Below are positions 1 to 8,661 of a DNA stretch of 64,000 nt, piece by piece. The notes beneath the pieces were generated by a model, which worked only from the letters and a program-made list of their open reading frames with translations, was not told where the DNA came from and did no database searches. The first letter of the stretch is position 1; the number at the start of each line of letters is the position of its first letter. The stretch comes from Massilia soli (GTDB lineage: Bacteria; Pseudomonadota; Gammaproteobacteria; Burkholderiales; Burkholderiaceae_D): contig NZ_JAFBIL020000002.1 in NCBI RefSeq assembly GCF_016809835.1, forward strand, positions 434,001 through 498,000, written 5' to 3'. Both the position numbers and the translations under genes were made by a program.

Positions 1-1
1 G

Positions 2-1453
2 TCGGTGTGGGTGGTCGACGACGTGACCGCGCGGCGCGAAGCGGCTGAAGCGGTGCGCCGCGCGCGCGACGAGCTGGAAGTACGCGTGCTTGAACGTACC
101 GCCGAACTGGCAGGCGCCAACACGCTGCTGCAGGCCGAGATCGTCGAGCGCCGCCAGGCCGAGGCGCGGGTGCATCACATGGCGTATCACGACAGCTTGA
201 CCGGGCTGCCGAACCGGGCGCTGCTTGCCGACCGCCTCGACCGCGCGATGCTGGCGGCGCAGCGCACCGACCGCAAGCTGGCCGTGATGTTCCTCGACCT
301 CGACCGCTTCAAGACCATCAACGACTCGCTCGGGCACCTGACGGGCGACCACGTGCTCAAGGAAGTGGCCAACCGGCTGTGCCGCGCAGTGCGCGCCAGC
401 GACACCGTGGCCCGCCTCGGCGGCGATGAATTCGTGGTGCTGGTGCCGGGCATTTACGACGCATCCGAGTGCAACCTGGTGGCCGAAAAGATCATCGAGT
501 CGCTGGCCTCGCCGATTCCCTTCGAGGGGCGCATGCTGCACATCACGCCATCGATCGGCATCTGCACCTACCCGGACGATGGCGCCGATGTCGAAACGCT
601 GATGCGCCACGCCGACGCGGCGATGTACCACGCCAAGGCGAGTGGGCGGAACAACTATCAGTTCTTCACCCAGACGATGAACCAGGCAGCGTCGCAGCAC
701 TTCGAGCTCGAAAGCAGCCTGCGAGGCGCGATGGCGCGCCAGGAGTTCGAGCTGTTCTACCAGCCGATCATCGACACCGGCACCCGCCGCATCCACACGC
801 TGGAAGTGCTGCTGCGCTGGCGCCGCGGCGACAACGAGCTGGTGCAGCCGGACCAGTTCATCCCGATCATGGAAGAAAATGGACTGATCGTGCCGGTCGG
901 TGAATGGGTCATGCGGCGCGCCTGCGAGCAAAGCGTGGAGTGGCTGCGCCAGGGCTTCGACCCGGTGCCGCTGGCGGTCAACCTGTCGCCGCGCCAGTTC
1001 ATGCACCGCGGGCTGATCCAGTCGATCCGCAGCATTCTCGACGAGACCGGGATCGACCCCGCGCTGCTGGAATTCGAGATTACCGAGACTGCGCTGATGC
1101 AGCATGGCGAACAGACGCTGGAAATTCTGGGGCAGATCAACCGCATGGGCATCCGGCTGTCGATTGACGATTTCGGGACCGGCTATTCAAGCCTGGCCTA
1201 CCTGAAGCGCTTCCCCGTCAAAAAGGTGAAGATCGACCGCGCGTTCATCAAGGACCTGGAGGGCAGCGCGGAAGACCGGGCGATCGTCGGCGCGATTATC
1301 GCCTTGTCGAACAGTTTGCAGCTGTCGGTGGTGGCGGAGGGTGTCGAAAGCGAAGGGCAGTACAAGCTGCTGCGCGAGAGCGGATGCCAGTACGCGCAAG
1401 GATTCCTGTTCTCGCAGCCGGTGGAGGCTAGCCAGGTGATGGCCTTGATGTAG
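2..1453 (+). CDS. GGDEF-EAL cyclic-di-GMP signalling protein (5' end cut by window edge)
   Basis: This is the C-terminal part of a multidomain c-di-GMP enzyme whose start lies outside the window; the reading frame is open from base 2. The visible protein begins with the end of a PAS/PAC unit (VWVVDDVTARREAE-like), followed by a short coiled linker. The GGDEF domain covers about residues 60-220, with an intact GGDEF motif near residue 139 and an RASD inhibitory-site motif five residues before it. The EAL domain covers about residues 235-480. It has EVL in place of EAL but keeps the catalytic Glu, the Asn of NLSPRQF, the Glu of EITE, the DDFGTGYSSL pair, Lys of KID, and AEGVE. Both cyclase and phosphodiesterase activities are therefore possible. 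Net direction in the cell cannot be told from sequence. It ends convergently with xthA. Confidence 0.93.
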   Translation, partial: SVWVVDDVTARREAAEAVRRARDELEVRVLERTAELAGANTLLQAEIVERRQAEARVHHMAYHDSLTGLPNRALLADRLDRAMLAAQRTDRKLAVMFLDLDRFKTINDSLGHLTGDHVLKEVANRLCRAVRASDTVARLGGDEFVVLVPGIYDASECNLVAEKIIESLASPIPFEGRMLHITPSIGICTYPDDGADVETLMRHADAAMYHAKASGRNNYQFFTQTMNQAASQHFELESSLRGAMARQEFELFYQPIIDTGTRRIHTLEVLLRWRRGDNELVQPDQFIPIMEENGLIVPVGEWVMRRACEQSVEWLRQGFDPVPLAVNLSPRQFMHRGLIQSIRSILDETGIDPALLEFEITETALMQHGEQTLEILGQINRMGIRLSIDDFGTGYSSLAYLKRFPVKKVKIDRAFIKDLEGSAEDRAIVGAIIALSNSLQLSVVAEGVESEGQYKLLRESGCQYAQGFLFSQPVEASQVMALM

Positions 1454-1460
1454 TCCGGCT

Positions 1461-1497
1461 GTTCGTGCGGATGGGCGCGATCGCGCATCCGCCGAAC
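1461..1497. terminator. Imperfect palindrome between convergent genes
   Basis: A 37-base imperfect inverted repeat (GTTCG..GCGGATG facing CATCCGC..GAAC) fills the gap between the GGDEF-EAL gene and xthA. There is no clear T-tract. Its GCGGATG/CATCCGC core resembles the longer repeats at 4331 and 43394. It probably acts as a bidirectional transcript end or RNA 3' stabiliser, which is inference. Confidence 0.45.
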
Positions 1498-1506
1498 CTG
1501 GCACGC

Positions 1507-2277
1507 TTATCCGAGCGTCGCGATGACCGGCGCATGGTCCGACGGCTGCGTCCATTTGCGCGGCACACGATCGATCGCGCACGCCACGCAGCGCTTTGCC
1601 AGCGACTCCGACAGCAAGATATGGTCGATGCGCAGGCCCTTGTTTTTCTGGTAGCCCAGCTGCCGGTAGTCCCACCAGCTGAACGATTTCTCGGGCTGCT
1701 CGAACAGCCGGAACGAGTCGGTCAACCCCAGGCCGATCAGGCCCGCCAGCGCCGCGCGTTCTTTCGGAGAGCACAGCACTTCGTCGCCCCAGCCGACCGG
1801 GTCATACACGTCGCGGTCCTCCGGCGCGATGTTGTAGTCGCCCAGGATCGCCAGGCCCTGCTCGCCGTGCGTGCGCAGTTCCTCGGCCAGCCAATCGTTC
1901 AGCGACGCCAGCCAGGCCAGCTTGTACACGTATTTGTCCGAGTCCACCGCCTGCCCATTCGGCACGTAAGCGCTGATGAAGCGCACGCCGCCGATGGTGG
2001 CGGCGAGGATGCGCTGCTGCGGGTCGTCGAACCGCGGATTGTTGCGAACCACGTCGGTGATCGGCAGCTTTGACAGGATAGCCACGCCGTTGTAGGTCTT
2101 CTGGCCGCTGAATGCGACCTGGTAGCCGGCCGCATTAATTTCTGCGAACGGGAACTTGTAGTCTTCCAGCTTGGTCTCTTGTAGGCACAAGACGTCGACC
2201 GGATTAACTTCCAGCCATTGAAGCAGGTGCGGCAGGCGGACTTTGAGCGAGTTGACGTTCCAGGTTGCAATTTTCAT
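1507..2277 (-). CDS. xthA: Exodeoxyribonuclease III (AP endonuclease)
   Basis: A 256-residue member of the exonuclease III/AP endonuclease family. These enzymes cut 5' of abasic sites and degrade DNA from 3' ends in base-excision repair, using one or two Mg ions. The N-terminus MKIATWNVNSL is typical. LQETK carries the metal-binding Glu, GDYNIAP the catalytic Asp/Asn, and RIDHILLS and SDHAPV the C-terminal Asp-His pair. Length matches the family. It is read alone, convergent with the upstream GGDEF-EAL gene and followed on its 5' side by an AT-rich gap that must hold its promoter. No strong Shine-Dalgarno sequence precedes the ATG. Confidence 0.95.
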   Translation of the reverse strand: MKIATWNVNSLKVRLPHLLQWLEVNPVDVLCLQETKLEDYKFPFAEINAAGYQVAFSGQKTYNGVAILSKLPITDVVRNNPRFDDPQQRILAATIGGVRFISAYVPNGQAVDSDKYVYKLAWLASLNDWLAEELRTHGEQGLAILGDYNIAPEDRDVYDPVGWGDEVLCSPKERAALAGLIGLGLTDSFRLFEQPEKSFSWWDYRQLGYQKNKGLRIDHILLSESLAKRCVACAIDRVPRKWTQPSDHAPVIATLG

Positions 2278-2747
2278 GAGGGCGCGTGTCGATGGTTGAG
2301 CGCCGAATTGTATCGTATGCAGCTGGTGTCAATGCTGATTGACAATACGGAAGTGTCGACGATCTTTACAGCAACTACCCATGCCGGGAACGCTACAGTT
2401 TGTAACGTATTGAAATTGAACAATAATAAATAGTGGCATGGTTTCTGCTTGAGTTGCATGTTACTTGAAGATTCCCGTCATTTGTAGCAATTTGTAACAA
2501 GCCAAGCACTTCCGGCCGAGATTGCCTATTGTTACTCATGAGGAATTAAAAATTGCATTTTTATAACGGCTGACGTACTATGTGTGTTGCAGGGCGCGAG
2601 ATAGTGCACCTTCGCCACAGTTGTCACGGTGGTCACGTAAGGAATAATGATTTTTTCGCAGTGCCAGCCCGGGAGGTGGTACTATTTTGCAAAGTTGCAT
2701 TTTCAACATTTGTCGAAATGCGGTAACAGCATTTGTAAAGGAAGATA
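2278..2747. other. AT-rich 470-base intergenic region with repeated short motifs
   Basis: No credible gene is seen here. Base composition is much more AT-rich than the rest of the window. Short words recur: TTGCATTTT at two places, and CATTTGTA or close variants at four places, the last one just before the start codon of the next gene. The region must carry the divergent promoters of xthA and of the gene at 2748. The recurring words could be binding sites for a regulator or simple AT-rich drift. Confidence 0.5.
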
Positions 2748-3119
2748 ATGCGTAGTGCATTTGAAGCGTGGGCGCAACGGGATGGTCACATTGTCCGCCG
2801 TCGTGAGGATAAGCCAGACGAATATCTGGTTTTCGAGACGCAACGCCGCTGGGTAATCTGGCAAGCGGCGCTTGCTCATGGGAAGTCGGCTGCTGCGACT
2901 GCCAAGTTCGCCGCCGCGAAAGCGCCGGCACAGGCCGAGACAGCCGAGAAGGCCGCGCCGATGGCGCCCGATGAGGCCACGGTACGCAACAAGGTGCTCA
3001 ACGAAGTCCTCGACGCGTTCAGCGACCTGGACGAGGCTGACGGCATCGAAGGCGTTCTGAAGGTCATCCAGAGCCTGAAGAAAAAGCAAAAAGTCCTCGC
3101 CGAAGAAAAAGCGGGTTGA
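2748..3119 (+). CDS. Small protein with phage-type WxxWQAA motif and alanine-rich tail
   Basis: A 123-residue protein, with GGAAG upstream at a proper distance from the ATG. The first 45 residues (FEAWAQRDGH ... YLVFETQRRWVIWQAAL) match a pattern I know from many small phage and prophage proteins: an F-x-x-W start and a W-x-x-WQAA end. An Ala/Lys/Glu-rich linker follows (about residues 46-78), then a helical C-terminus of about 45 residues ending in a lysine-rich stretch. No enzyme motif is visible. Its stop codon overlaps the start of the next gene (TGATG), so the two are probably translated together. Function is unknown; possibly a domesticated phage gene. Confidence 0.75.
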   Translation: MRSAFEAWAQRDGHIVRRREDKPDEYLVFETQRRWVIWQAALAHGKSAAATAKFAAAKAPAQAETAEKAAPMAPDEATVRNKVLNEVLDAFSDLDEADGIEGVLKVIQSLKKKQKVLAEEKAG

Positions 3120-3310
3120 TGCAGAAGTTCCGGCATTACAAGGGCGGTCTCTACGAGCTGGTGTGTGTCGCCACGCTCGAATCGGACCTCTCCGAGATGA
3201 TTGTCTACCGGGCCGCGGACGGATCCATCTGGACGCGCCCCAAAGCAGTATTCTTCGAACTGATCGACGTCGACGGCCAGCAGGTACAGCGCTTCGTGCC
3301 GATCGACTAG
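3119..3310 (+). CDS. DUF1653 domain protein
   Basis: A 63-residue protein starting at the ATG inside the TGATG overlap with the preceding gene; a TTG three bases earlier is less likely. The sequence FRHYKGGLYELV, then VYRAADGSIWTRPKAVFFE and a closing F-V-P is the DUF1653 pattern, a small beta-rich fold found as stand-alone proteins in many proteobacteria. No biochemical role is established that I can name. The pairing with the phage-like gene upstream suggests one transcript. Confidence 0.85.
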   Translation: MQKFRHYKGGLYELVCVATLESDLSEMIVYRAADGSIWTRPKAVFFELIDVDGQQVQRFVPID

Positions 3311-3337
3311 GTCTCGCCACACTCCCCAGGAATCATC

Positions 3338-3808
3338 ATGTTGAACAAAGCAGCGATTGGCCTGGCTTTGTCAGGCGTTCTCACGTCCGCCGCGGCCGAG
3401 ACCATCGGCTCGGTCGATACCGTATTCAAGCTCCTTGGACCCGATCACAAGGTGGTGGTTGAAGTGTTTGACGACCCGCGCGTGCGCGGCGTCAGCTGCT
3501 ATCTGTCGCGCGCCAAAACGGGCGGTATCAAGGGCGCCATCGGCATTGCGGAAGACAAGTCGAATGCGTCGGTCGCATGCCGCCACGTCGGTCCGCTGGC
3601 CTTCAACGGCAAGCTCCCCAGGCAGGAAGAAGTGTTCTCCGAGCGCGCCTCGATCCTGTTCAAGCATGTGCGCGTGGTGCGCATGGTGGACCCGAGGCGC
3701 AATGCGCTGGTGTACCTCGTGTACTCCGACCGCCTGATCGAGGGCAGCCCGCAGAACAGCGTCACGGCAGTGCCGGTTCCGGCCAATTTGCCGATCCCCC
3801 TCAAGTAA
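3338..3808 (+). CDS. creA: CreA family periplasmic protein
   Basis: A 156-residue protein with an N-terminal signal-like segment ([13 protein letters not shown]), then the conserved CreA body: [31 protein letters not shown], and [11 protein letters not shown] near the C-terminus. CreA family proteins are exported and widespread in proteobacteria; their biochemical role is not established. An AGGAAT sequence precedes the ATG. It lies 27 bases after the DUF1653 gene and may share its transcript. Family assignment is firm; function is open. Confidence 0.88.
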   Translation: MLNKAAIGLALSGVLTSAAAETIGSVDTVFKLLGPDHKVVVEVFDDPRVRGVSCYLSRAKTGGIKGAIGIAEDKSNASVACRHVGPLAFNGKLPRQEEVFSERASILFKHVRVVRMVDPRRNALVYLVYSDRLIEGSPQNSVTAVPVPANLPIPLK

Positions 3809-3867
3809 GCCTTCAGGAATCGCCGCGTCCTGCCGTAAACAGGGTATGACAACCCGCGGTGGATAAC

Positions 3868-4317
3868 ATGGCAATCTTCAAACGACTCGTCGCCGTCCTG
3901 GCACTCGCCGGACTTGGCGGCTGCGCGACGCTCAGCGAACCGGATCAGCAGGTGGTGCTGGTGCAGACCATTCAGGACAACCGCGAAGTGGCCGGCATTG
4001 GCTGCGTGCTGACCAATGATGCAGGGCGCTGGTTCGTGACATCTCCTGGGCGCGTGGCGGTACGCAAGAGCGCGGGCAAGCTGTGGGTCGACTGCAGGCG
4101 CAACGGCCGCGGGGTAGGGCAGGATGTGGTGGACTCGCGAGCCAGTGCCGGCGCGTTGATCGGCAATGTCGTGCTGACGGCGGGGCTGGGCTATCTGGTC
4201 GACAAGCGAACCGGGGCGGGGTTCGAGTATCCGGACACCATGACGGTGCTGATGCGCCAGCCGGAAGCGTATCAGGAAGCGGCTGTCGATGAGGTGGCGT
4301 CGAACGCGATTTATTAA
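3868..4317 (+). CDS. Probable lipoprotein of unknown function
   Basis: About 149 residues. The start is placed at the ATG at 3868, because MAIFKRLVAVLALAGLGGC gives a compact lipoprotein signal with an LGGC lipobox; an in-frame GTG lies nine bases upstream. The mature part has two further cysteines (GIGCVL and VDCRR), a glycine/alanine-rich hydrophobic stretch (ALIGNVVLTAGLGYLV) that could be a glycine-zipper-like membrane segment, and no enzyme motif. I do not recognise the family. It ends convergently with pepA across a large hairpin repeat. Confidence 0.75.
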   Translation: MAIFKRLVAVLALAGLGGCATLSEPDQQVVLVQTIQDNREVAGIGCVLTNDAGRWFVTSPGRVAVRKSAGKLWVDCRRNGRGVGQDVVDSRASAGALIGNVVLTAGLGYLVDKRTGAGFEYPDTMTVLMRQPEAYQEAAVDEVASNAIY

Positions 4318-4330
4318 GTCAAGAAACACG

Positions 4331-4417
4331 TAGGGCGGACAAGCGCACGCGCATCCGCCGAATTGAGCGTCAACGTGACGCTCGAATCGGCGGATGCGCT
4401 TTCGCTTGTCCGCCCTA
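4331..4417. repeat. 87-base near-perfect inverted repeat (GCATCCGCC family)
   Basis: The left arm runs TAGGGCGGACAAGCG then GCATCCGCCGA and GAGCGTCA. The right arm is its complement in reverse: TGACGCTC, TCGGCGGATGCGC, CGCTTGTCCGCCCTA. The whole unit folds into one long hairpin with small bulges. A close relative lies at 43394-43463. Both sit exactly between convergent genes. It is followed by AAGTTTTAA on the plus side. It is likely a dispersed repeat that doubles as a bidirectional transcript end. Confidence 0.85.
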
Positions 4418-4432
4418 AGTTTTAAACAGCGC

Positions 4433-5926
4433 TCAGGTGCGGTTGATCAGGAACGTCGACAGCAGCGGCACCGGACGTCCGGTCGCACCTTTCGCAGCGC
4501 CGGTCTTCCATGCGGTACCGGCGATATCCAGGTGCGCCCAGGTGTACTTGCGGGTGAAGTTCTCGAGGAAGCAGGCTGCCGTCACACTCGCGCCGCCCGG
4601 CGTGCCAATGTTGGCCAGGTCGGCAAAGTTCGACTTCAGCTGGTCGTTGTAGATCTCTTCGACCGGCAGGCGCCATGCGGTGTCGCTGGCTTGCTTGCCC
4701 GCGGCCAGCAGCTCGGCTGCCAGTGCCTCGTGCTTGTCGTCGCTGCGCGTGAACAGCCCGGTGTTGTGGTGGCCCAGCGCGACGATGCAGGCGCCGGTCA
4801 GGGTGGCGATATCCACTACCACCGCAGGATTGAAACGCTCCGCATAGGTCAGCGCGTCGCACAGGACCAGGCGGCCTTCGGCGTCGGTGTTGAGCACTTC
4901 AATGGTCAGGCCATTCATCGAGGTGACGATGTCGCCCGGTTTGGTCGCGCGGCCCGACGGCATGTTTTCGCATGCTGCCACGATACCGATCACGTTCAGC
5001 TTCAGGCCCATTTCGCCAATCGCGCGGAAGGTGCCGAGCACCGAGCCGGCGCCGCACATGTCGTACTTCATTTCGTCCATGCCAGGACCGGCCTTGATCG
5101 AGATGCCGCCGGTGTCGAAGGTGATGCCTTTGCCGATCAGGACCACTGGCGCGTCCTTGGCCTTGCCGCCCATGTGCTTGAGGACGATGAACTTCGGCGG
5201 CTGCTCGCTGCCGTTGGTCACGGACAGGAAGCTGCCCATCTTCAGCGCTTCAAGCTGCTTGCGTTCGAGGACTTCGACGCCGAAGTTGAATTCGGCCGCC
5301 AGTTCCTTGGCGGTGTTGGCCAGGTAGGTCGGGGTGCAGACGTTAGCCGACAGGTTGCCCAGCTCCTTGGTCAGGTTCATGCCGTTGGCGATGGCGATCG
5401 CCTGCGCCATGGCGGTCTTGACCTGCGCGCTGGCGTCGGTGGCGAGGGTGACCTTGCGCACGCCTGCCGGGGCAGGGTCCTTCTTGCTCTTTTGCGCGTC
5501 AGTGCGGAACGCGAGCTCGTTGGCGGTGATGACGACGCAGCGGACAGCCCAGCTGGCGTCTCGGTCTTTCACATCCGCCATCGGTAATGCGATAATGGCG
5601 TCTGTGGCGCCGATCGATGCGAACGCCTTGAGGGTTGCGGACACTGCGGATGTGAAGCTTTTTTCGCTGATCGTCTCGTCACTGCCCATACCAACGAGCA
5701 GCACGCGCGCGGCGGCCGAATCGGATACGCCGCGCAGCATCAAGGTCGAACCTGGCTTGCCGGTGATGTCGCCGGACTTGAGGGCCGCCGTAATTTCACC
5801 GCCTTTATCAAGGGCTTTAGCCGCCTGCGACAATTTTTTGTTTTCGAATACCGCAACCGCGACACAGCCGGTTTTTGCCGACGTGATGGTGTTCTTTGTA
5901 TCGAATGCTTTTATGCTAAAGTCCAT
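4433..5926 (-). CDS. pepA: Leucyl aminopeptidase (cytosol aminopeptidase, M17)
   Basis: A 497-residue M17 aminopeptidase, a hexameric cytosolic enzyme using two metal ions to remove N-terminal residues; PepA relatives also bind DNA. The C-terminal catalytic domain shows [14 protein letters not shown] (metal-binding Lys/Asp), [10 protein letters not shown], and the family signature [16 protein letters not shown]. The N-terminal macro-like domain is intact. The start is placed at 5926 rather than at the in-frame ATG at 5938, because ATGGAGATTCAA just upstream supplies the GGAG ribosome site for the later ATG. The gene is divergent from lptF with only 58 bases between them, a conserved proteobacterial arrangement. 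Confidence 0.96.
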   Translation of the reverse strand: MDFSIKAFDTKNTITSAKTGCVAVAVFENKKLSQAAKALDKGGEITAALKSGDITGKPGSTLMLRGVSDSAAARVLLVGMGSDETISEKSFTSAVSATLKAFASIGATDAIIALPMADVKDRDASWAVRCVVITANELAFRTDAQKSKKDPAPAGVRKVTLATDASAQVKTAMAQAIAIANGMNLTKELGNLSANVCTPTYLANTAKELAAEFNFGVEVLERKQLEALKMGSFLSVTNGSEQPPKFIVLKHMGGKAKDAPVVLIGKGITFDTGGISIKAGPGMDEMKYDMCGAGSVLGTFRAIGEMGLKLNVIGIVAACENMPSGRATKPGDIVTSMNGLTIEVLNTDAEGRLVLCDALTYAERFNPAVVVDIATLTGACIVALGHHNTGLFTRSDDKHEALAAELLAAGKQASDTAWRLPVEEIYNDQLKSNFADLANIGTPGGASVTAACFLENFTRKYTWAHLDIAGTAWKTGAAKGATGRPVPLLSTFLINRT

Positions 5927-5984
5927 TTGAATCTCCATATCATGTTGTGACGCGCACTGCTTAACCTGCGATTATATCTTTCTA

Positions 5985-7118
5985 ATGATCTTTCAACGCG
6001 CCTTAAGACGTGAATTGGCGAGTGCCGCCGGCGCTACCTTTACGATCCTGTTTTCGGTCCTGGCAACCTGGACCTTGATTTCCATCCTCGGCAAGGCTGC
6101 GGGCGGCAAAGTCGACTCGGGCGACGTGCTCGCGCTGATCGGCTTTGCAATCCTGAATTATCTGCCAACTATCCTGATTCTCACCAGTTTTATTTCAGTG
6201 CTGGTTGCCATCACCCGCAGCTACCGCGACTCCGAGATGGTGGTGTGGTTCGCCTCCGGCATCTCGCTGCTGCGCTGGATCCGGCCTGTACTGACGTTCG
6301 GTTTGCCGCTGGTCGCATTGACCGCCGCCTTGAGCATGGTGGCCACGCCGTGGGCCAAGCTCAAAAGCGAAGAGTTCGTCCAGCGCTTCGAAAAGCGCGA
6401 AGACCTCAAGAAGGTCTCGCCTGGCCAGTTCAAGGAATCGACATCGAGCAACCGCGTGTTCTTCGTCGAAGGCGTGTCGGGCGAATCGACGGTGGTGCAG
6501 AACGTGTTCGTCAATACGGTTGAAAAAGACGGCAACACGGTGGTGGTGGCAAAGGAGGGCGTGATCGAGCGCCAGCCGGACGGCAGCCAGTTCCTGGTGC
6601 TGAAGAACGGACGGCGCTATCACGGGATACCAGGGCAAGCCGATTTCCAGTCGATGGAGTTCGACCGCTACAGCATGCGCATCACGACCAAGGTGCCGGC
6701 GCTGGGGGCCGACCTGCCGGTCGACACCTTGTCGACGCCGGCGCTGCTGGCCACGCCTAACCGCTATACGCTCGCTGAGCTGCTCAAGCGCGTGGCCGCG
6801 CCGGTCAGCTGCCTGATCCTGATGCTGCTGGCGATCCCGCTTGGCTTCGTCAATCCGCGCGCCGGCAGCGCGGCCAACCTGATCCTCGCCTTGCTGATCT
6901 TCTTCACCTACAAAAACCTCGAGAAAATGGCCGAAGCGGCGATCAGGCAGGGCAAGATGGACTTCTCCGCTGCCTCGTGGCCGCTGCACTTCATCGCCGC
7001 CCTGTGCGTGGTGCTGCTGTTCGCATGGCGCGTCAACCCGAATCACCGCTATCACCCATTGGTGCTGTGGGGCGCCTTCAAGCGATTGCGCGCCGCGCGC
7101 AAAGGAGTACCTGCCTGA
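5985..7118 (+). CDS. lptF: LPS export ABC transporter permease LptF
   Basis: A 377-residue inner-membrane protein of the LptF/LptG family, which with LptG and the ATPase LptB extracts lipopolysaccharide from the inner membrane and passes it to the Lpt bridge. It begins MIFQRALRRELASAAG with a first membrane helix at about residues 15-35, two more helices near 50-75 and 95-120, a periplasmic jellyroll-like domain (about 135-260), and three C-terminal helices. Its TGA overlaps the ATG of lptG (TGATG). lptB, lptA and lptC are not in the window. Confidence 0.95.
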   Translation: MIFQRALRRELASAAGATFTILFSVLATWTLISILGKAAGGKVDSGDVLALIGFAILNYLPTILILTSFISVLVAITRSYRDSEMVVWFASGISLLRWIRPVLTFGLPLVALTAALSMVATPWAKLKSEEFVQRFEKREDLKKVSPGQFKESTSSNRVFFVEGVSGESTVVQNVFVNTVEKDGNTVVVAKEGVIERQPDGSQFLVLKNGRRYHGIPGQADFQSMEFDRYSMRITTKVPALGADLPVDTLSTPALLATPNRYTLAELLKRVAAPVSCLILMLLAIPLGFVNPRAGSAANLILALLIFFTYKNLEKMAEAAIRQGKMDFSAASWPLHFIAALCVVLLFAWRVNPNHRYHPLVLWGAFKRLRAARKGVPA

Positions 7119-8275
7119 TGAAAGTACTTCAACGCTATTTCGCGGTCTCGATCCTGCAGGCCGTCGCTTTCGTACTGGTCGCATTCCTGGCGCTGATCTC
7201 GTTCATGGACCTTACCAGCGAACTGCCGGACGTCGGCAAGGACGGCTACGAGATCCAGCACGCCTTCCTGTATGTACTGATGCTGGTGCCGGGCCACGTG
7301 TATGAAGTGATGCCGGTGGCCGCGCTGATCGGCACCATCTACACGATGGCGCAGTTTGCGTCGTCGTCCGAATTTACGATCATGCGCGCCTCGAGCATGT
7401 CGACCCAGATGGCCGCCGCGATGCTCTTCAAGATCGGCGTGGTGCTGGTGGTGATTACCTTCGTCTTCGGTGAGCTGATCACGCCGCGCACCGCGCCGTG
7501 GGCCGAACAGATCAGGCTCAATGCGCAGGGCGCGTCGGTGTCGCAGCAGTTCAAGTCGGGCATGTGGACCAAGGACGTCGTGCGCAGCGACGGCGTCAAG
7601 GGCGATGTCGTCGGCACGCGTTTTTTCAACGTCAGCGAGTTCCGTCCGGATGGCCGCCTGGTCGACGTCAAGCTCTACGAGTTCGATAACAACTTCCGCA
7701 TGCGTTCGCTGATTACCGCGAAGTCAGGCGTATTTGAGGGCAAGAACAAGTGGCGCCTCGACGACGTGACCGAGACCCTGTTTACCAGCTCCGCCAGCCC
7801 CGACGCGCAGGCGCTGGCGACTTTCGGCCAGGAGAGCAGCGCCGTCACGACCCGCAAGCTCGAAAGCATGGCGCTGACGTCCGAAATCACGCCGAAGATC
7901 CTGCTGGTCTCCTCGGCCGACCCGGAGCGCATGTCGGCCAATGAACTGGCGGTGTACACCCGTCACCTGGCCGAGAACCGCCAGGAGACCGACCGCTTCA
8001 AGATCGCCTTCTGGAAGAAGCTGATCGACCCGTTCGCGATCTTCGTGCTGATGGCGCTGGCGCTGCCGTTCGCCTACCTGCACACGCGCAGCGGCGGCGT
8101 CAGCCTGAAGATCTTCATCGGTATCATGATCGGGGTGAGCTTCATCCTGATAAACACGCTGTTCTCGCACCTCGGCCTGCTCAGTACCTGGCCGGCTTTC
8201 TTCACGGCGGTTGCGCCGAGCTTGTTATTCCTGCTGCTGGCGCTGGGCGCCTTGTGGTGGGTCGAAAGACACTGA
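7118..8275 (+). CDS. lptG: LPS export ABC transporter permease LptG
   Basis: A 385-residue partner of LptF. The start is set at the ATG overlapping the lptF stop, with AAAGGAG about ten bases before it; the frame stays open further upstream but that part lies within lptF. The sequence has the LptG start MKVLQRYFAVSILQAV, the SFMDLTSELPDVGK segment, the periplasmic domain in the middle, and the C-terminal helix group beginning RFKIAFWKKLIDPFAIFVLM. Its stop overlaps the start of the next gene by one base, so lptF-lptG-cbiX form one translationally coupled operon. Confidence 0.95.
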   Translation: MKVLQRYFAVSILQAVAFVLVAFLALISFMDLTSELPDVGKDGYEIQHAFLYVLMLVPGHVYEVMPVAALIGTIYTMAQFASSSEFTIMRASSMSTQMAAAMLFKIGVVLVVITFVFGELITPRTAPWAEQIRLNAQGASVSQQFKSGMWTKDVVRSDGVKGDVVGTRFFNVSEFRPDGRLVDVKLYEFDNNFRMRSLITAKSGVFEGKNKWRLDDVTETLFTSSASPDAQALATFGQESSAVTTRKLESMALTSEITPKILLVSSADPERMSANELAVYTRHLAENRQETDRFKIAFWKKLIDPFAIFVLMALALPFAYLHTRSGGVSLKIFIGIMIGVSFILINTLFSHLGLLSTWPAFFTAVAPSLLFLLLALGALWWVERH

Positions 8276-8649
8276 TGGAAAACCGTGCACTGATCCTGTT
8301 TGCCCACGGCGCCCGCGCCGAATCGTGGAAAGCCCCGTTCGAGCGCCTGCGCGACATGACGCAGCGGCGCATGCCCGAGGTGAAGGTGACGCTGGCCTAC
8401 CTCGAGCTGATGGAGCCGCGCCTGCAGCCGCAGGTCACCGCGCTGGTGGCCACCGGCGCCACCGATATCACCGTGGTGCCGGTGTTCCTGGGGCAGGGCG
8501 CGCATGTGCTGCGCGATCTGCCGCTGATGGTCGACGAGCTGCGCCTGATTCACCCAAGCGTGACGATCACGGTGTCCGGCGCGGTCGGCGAAGACCCGGA
8601 CGTGCTCAAGGCGATGACCGACTACTGCGTCAAGGCCGCCAGGCCGTAA
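8275..8649 (+). CDS. Single-domain CbiX/SirB-type chelatase
   Basis: A 124-residue protein with the CbiX/SirB N-terminal fold. LILFAHGARAESW holds the first conserved histidine, and VPVFLGQGAHVLRDLP the second, in the G-x-G-x-H-x-x-x-D-x-P motif that binds metal in sirohydrochlorin chelatases. The small size matches stand-alone CbiX-short or SirB-like forms. A likely role is inserting iron into sirohydrochlorin for the siroheme used by the CysI encoded 6 kb away, since the CobA here lacks the fused chelatase part of CysG. It is coupled to lptG by a one-base TGATG overlap, which reflects shared translation rather than shared function. Cobalt insertion is an alternative. Confidence 0.85.
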   Translation: MENRALILFAHGARAESWKAPFERLRDMTQRRMPEVKVTLAYLELMEPRLQPQVTALVATGATDITVVPVFLGQGAHVLRDLPLMVDELRLIHPSVTITVSGAVGEDPDVLKAMTDYCVKAARP

Positions 8650-8661
8650 TCGCGCGTCGTC

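Noticed and set aside
2218-2433. 71-codon plus-strand frame at the start of xthA
   Set aside because: Overlaps xthA antisense and the AT-rich gap, with no ribosome site or recognisable protein.
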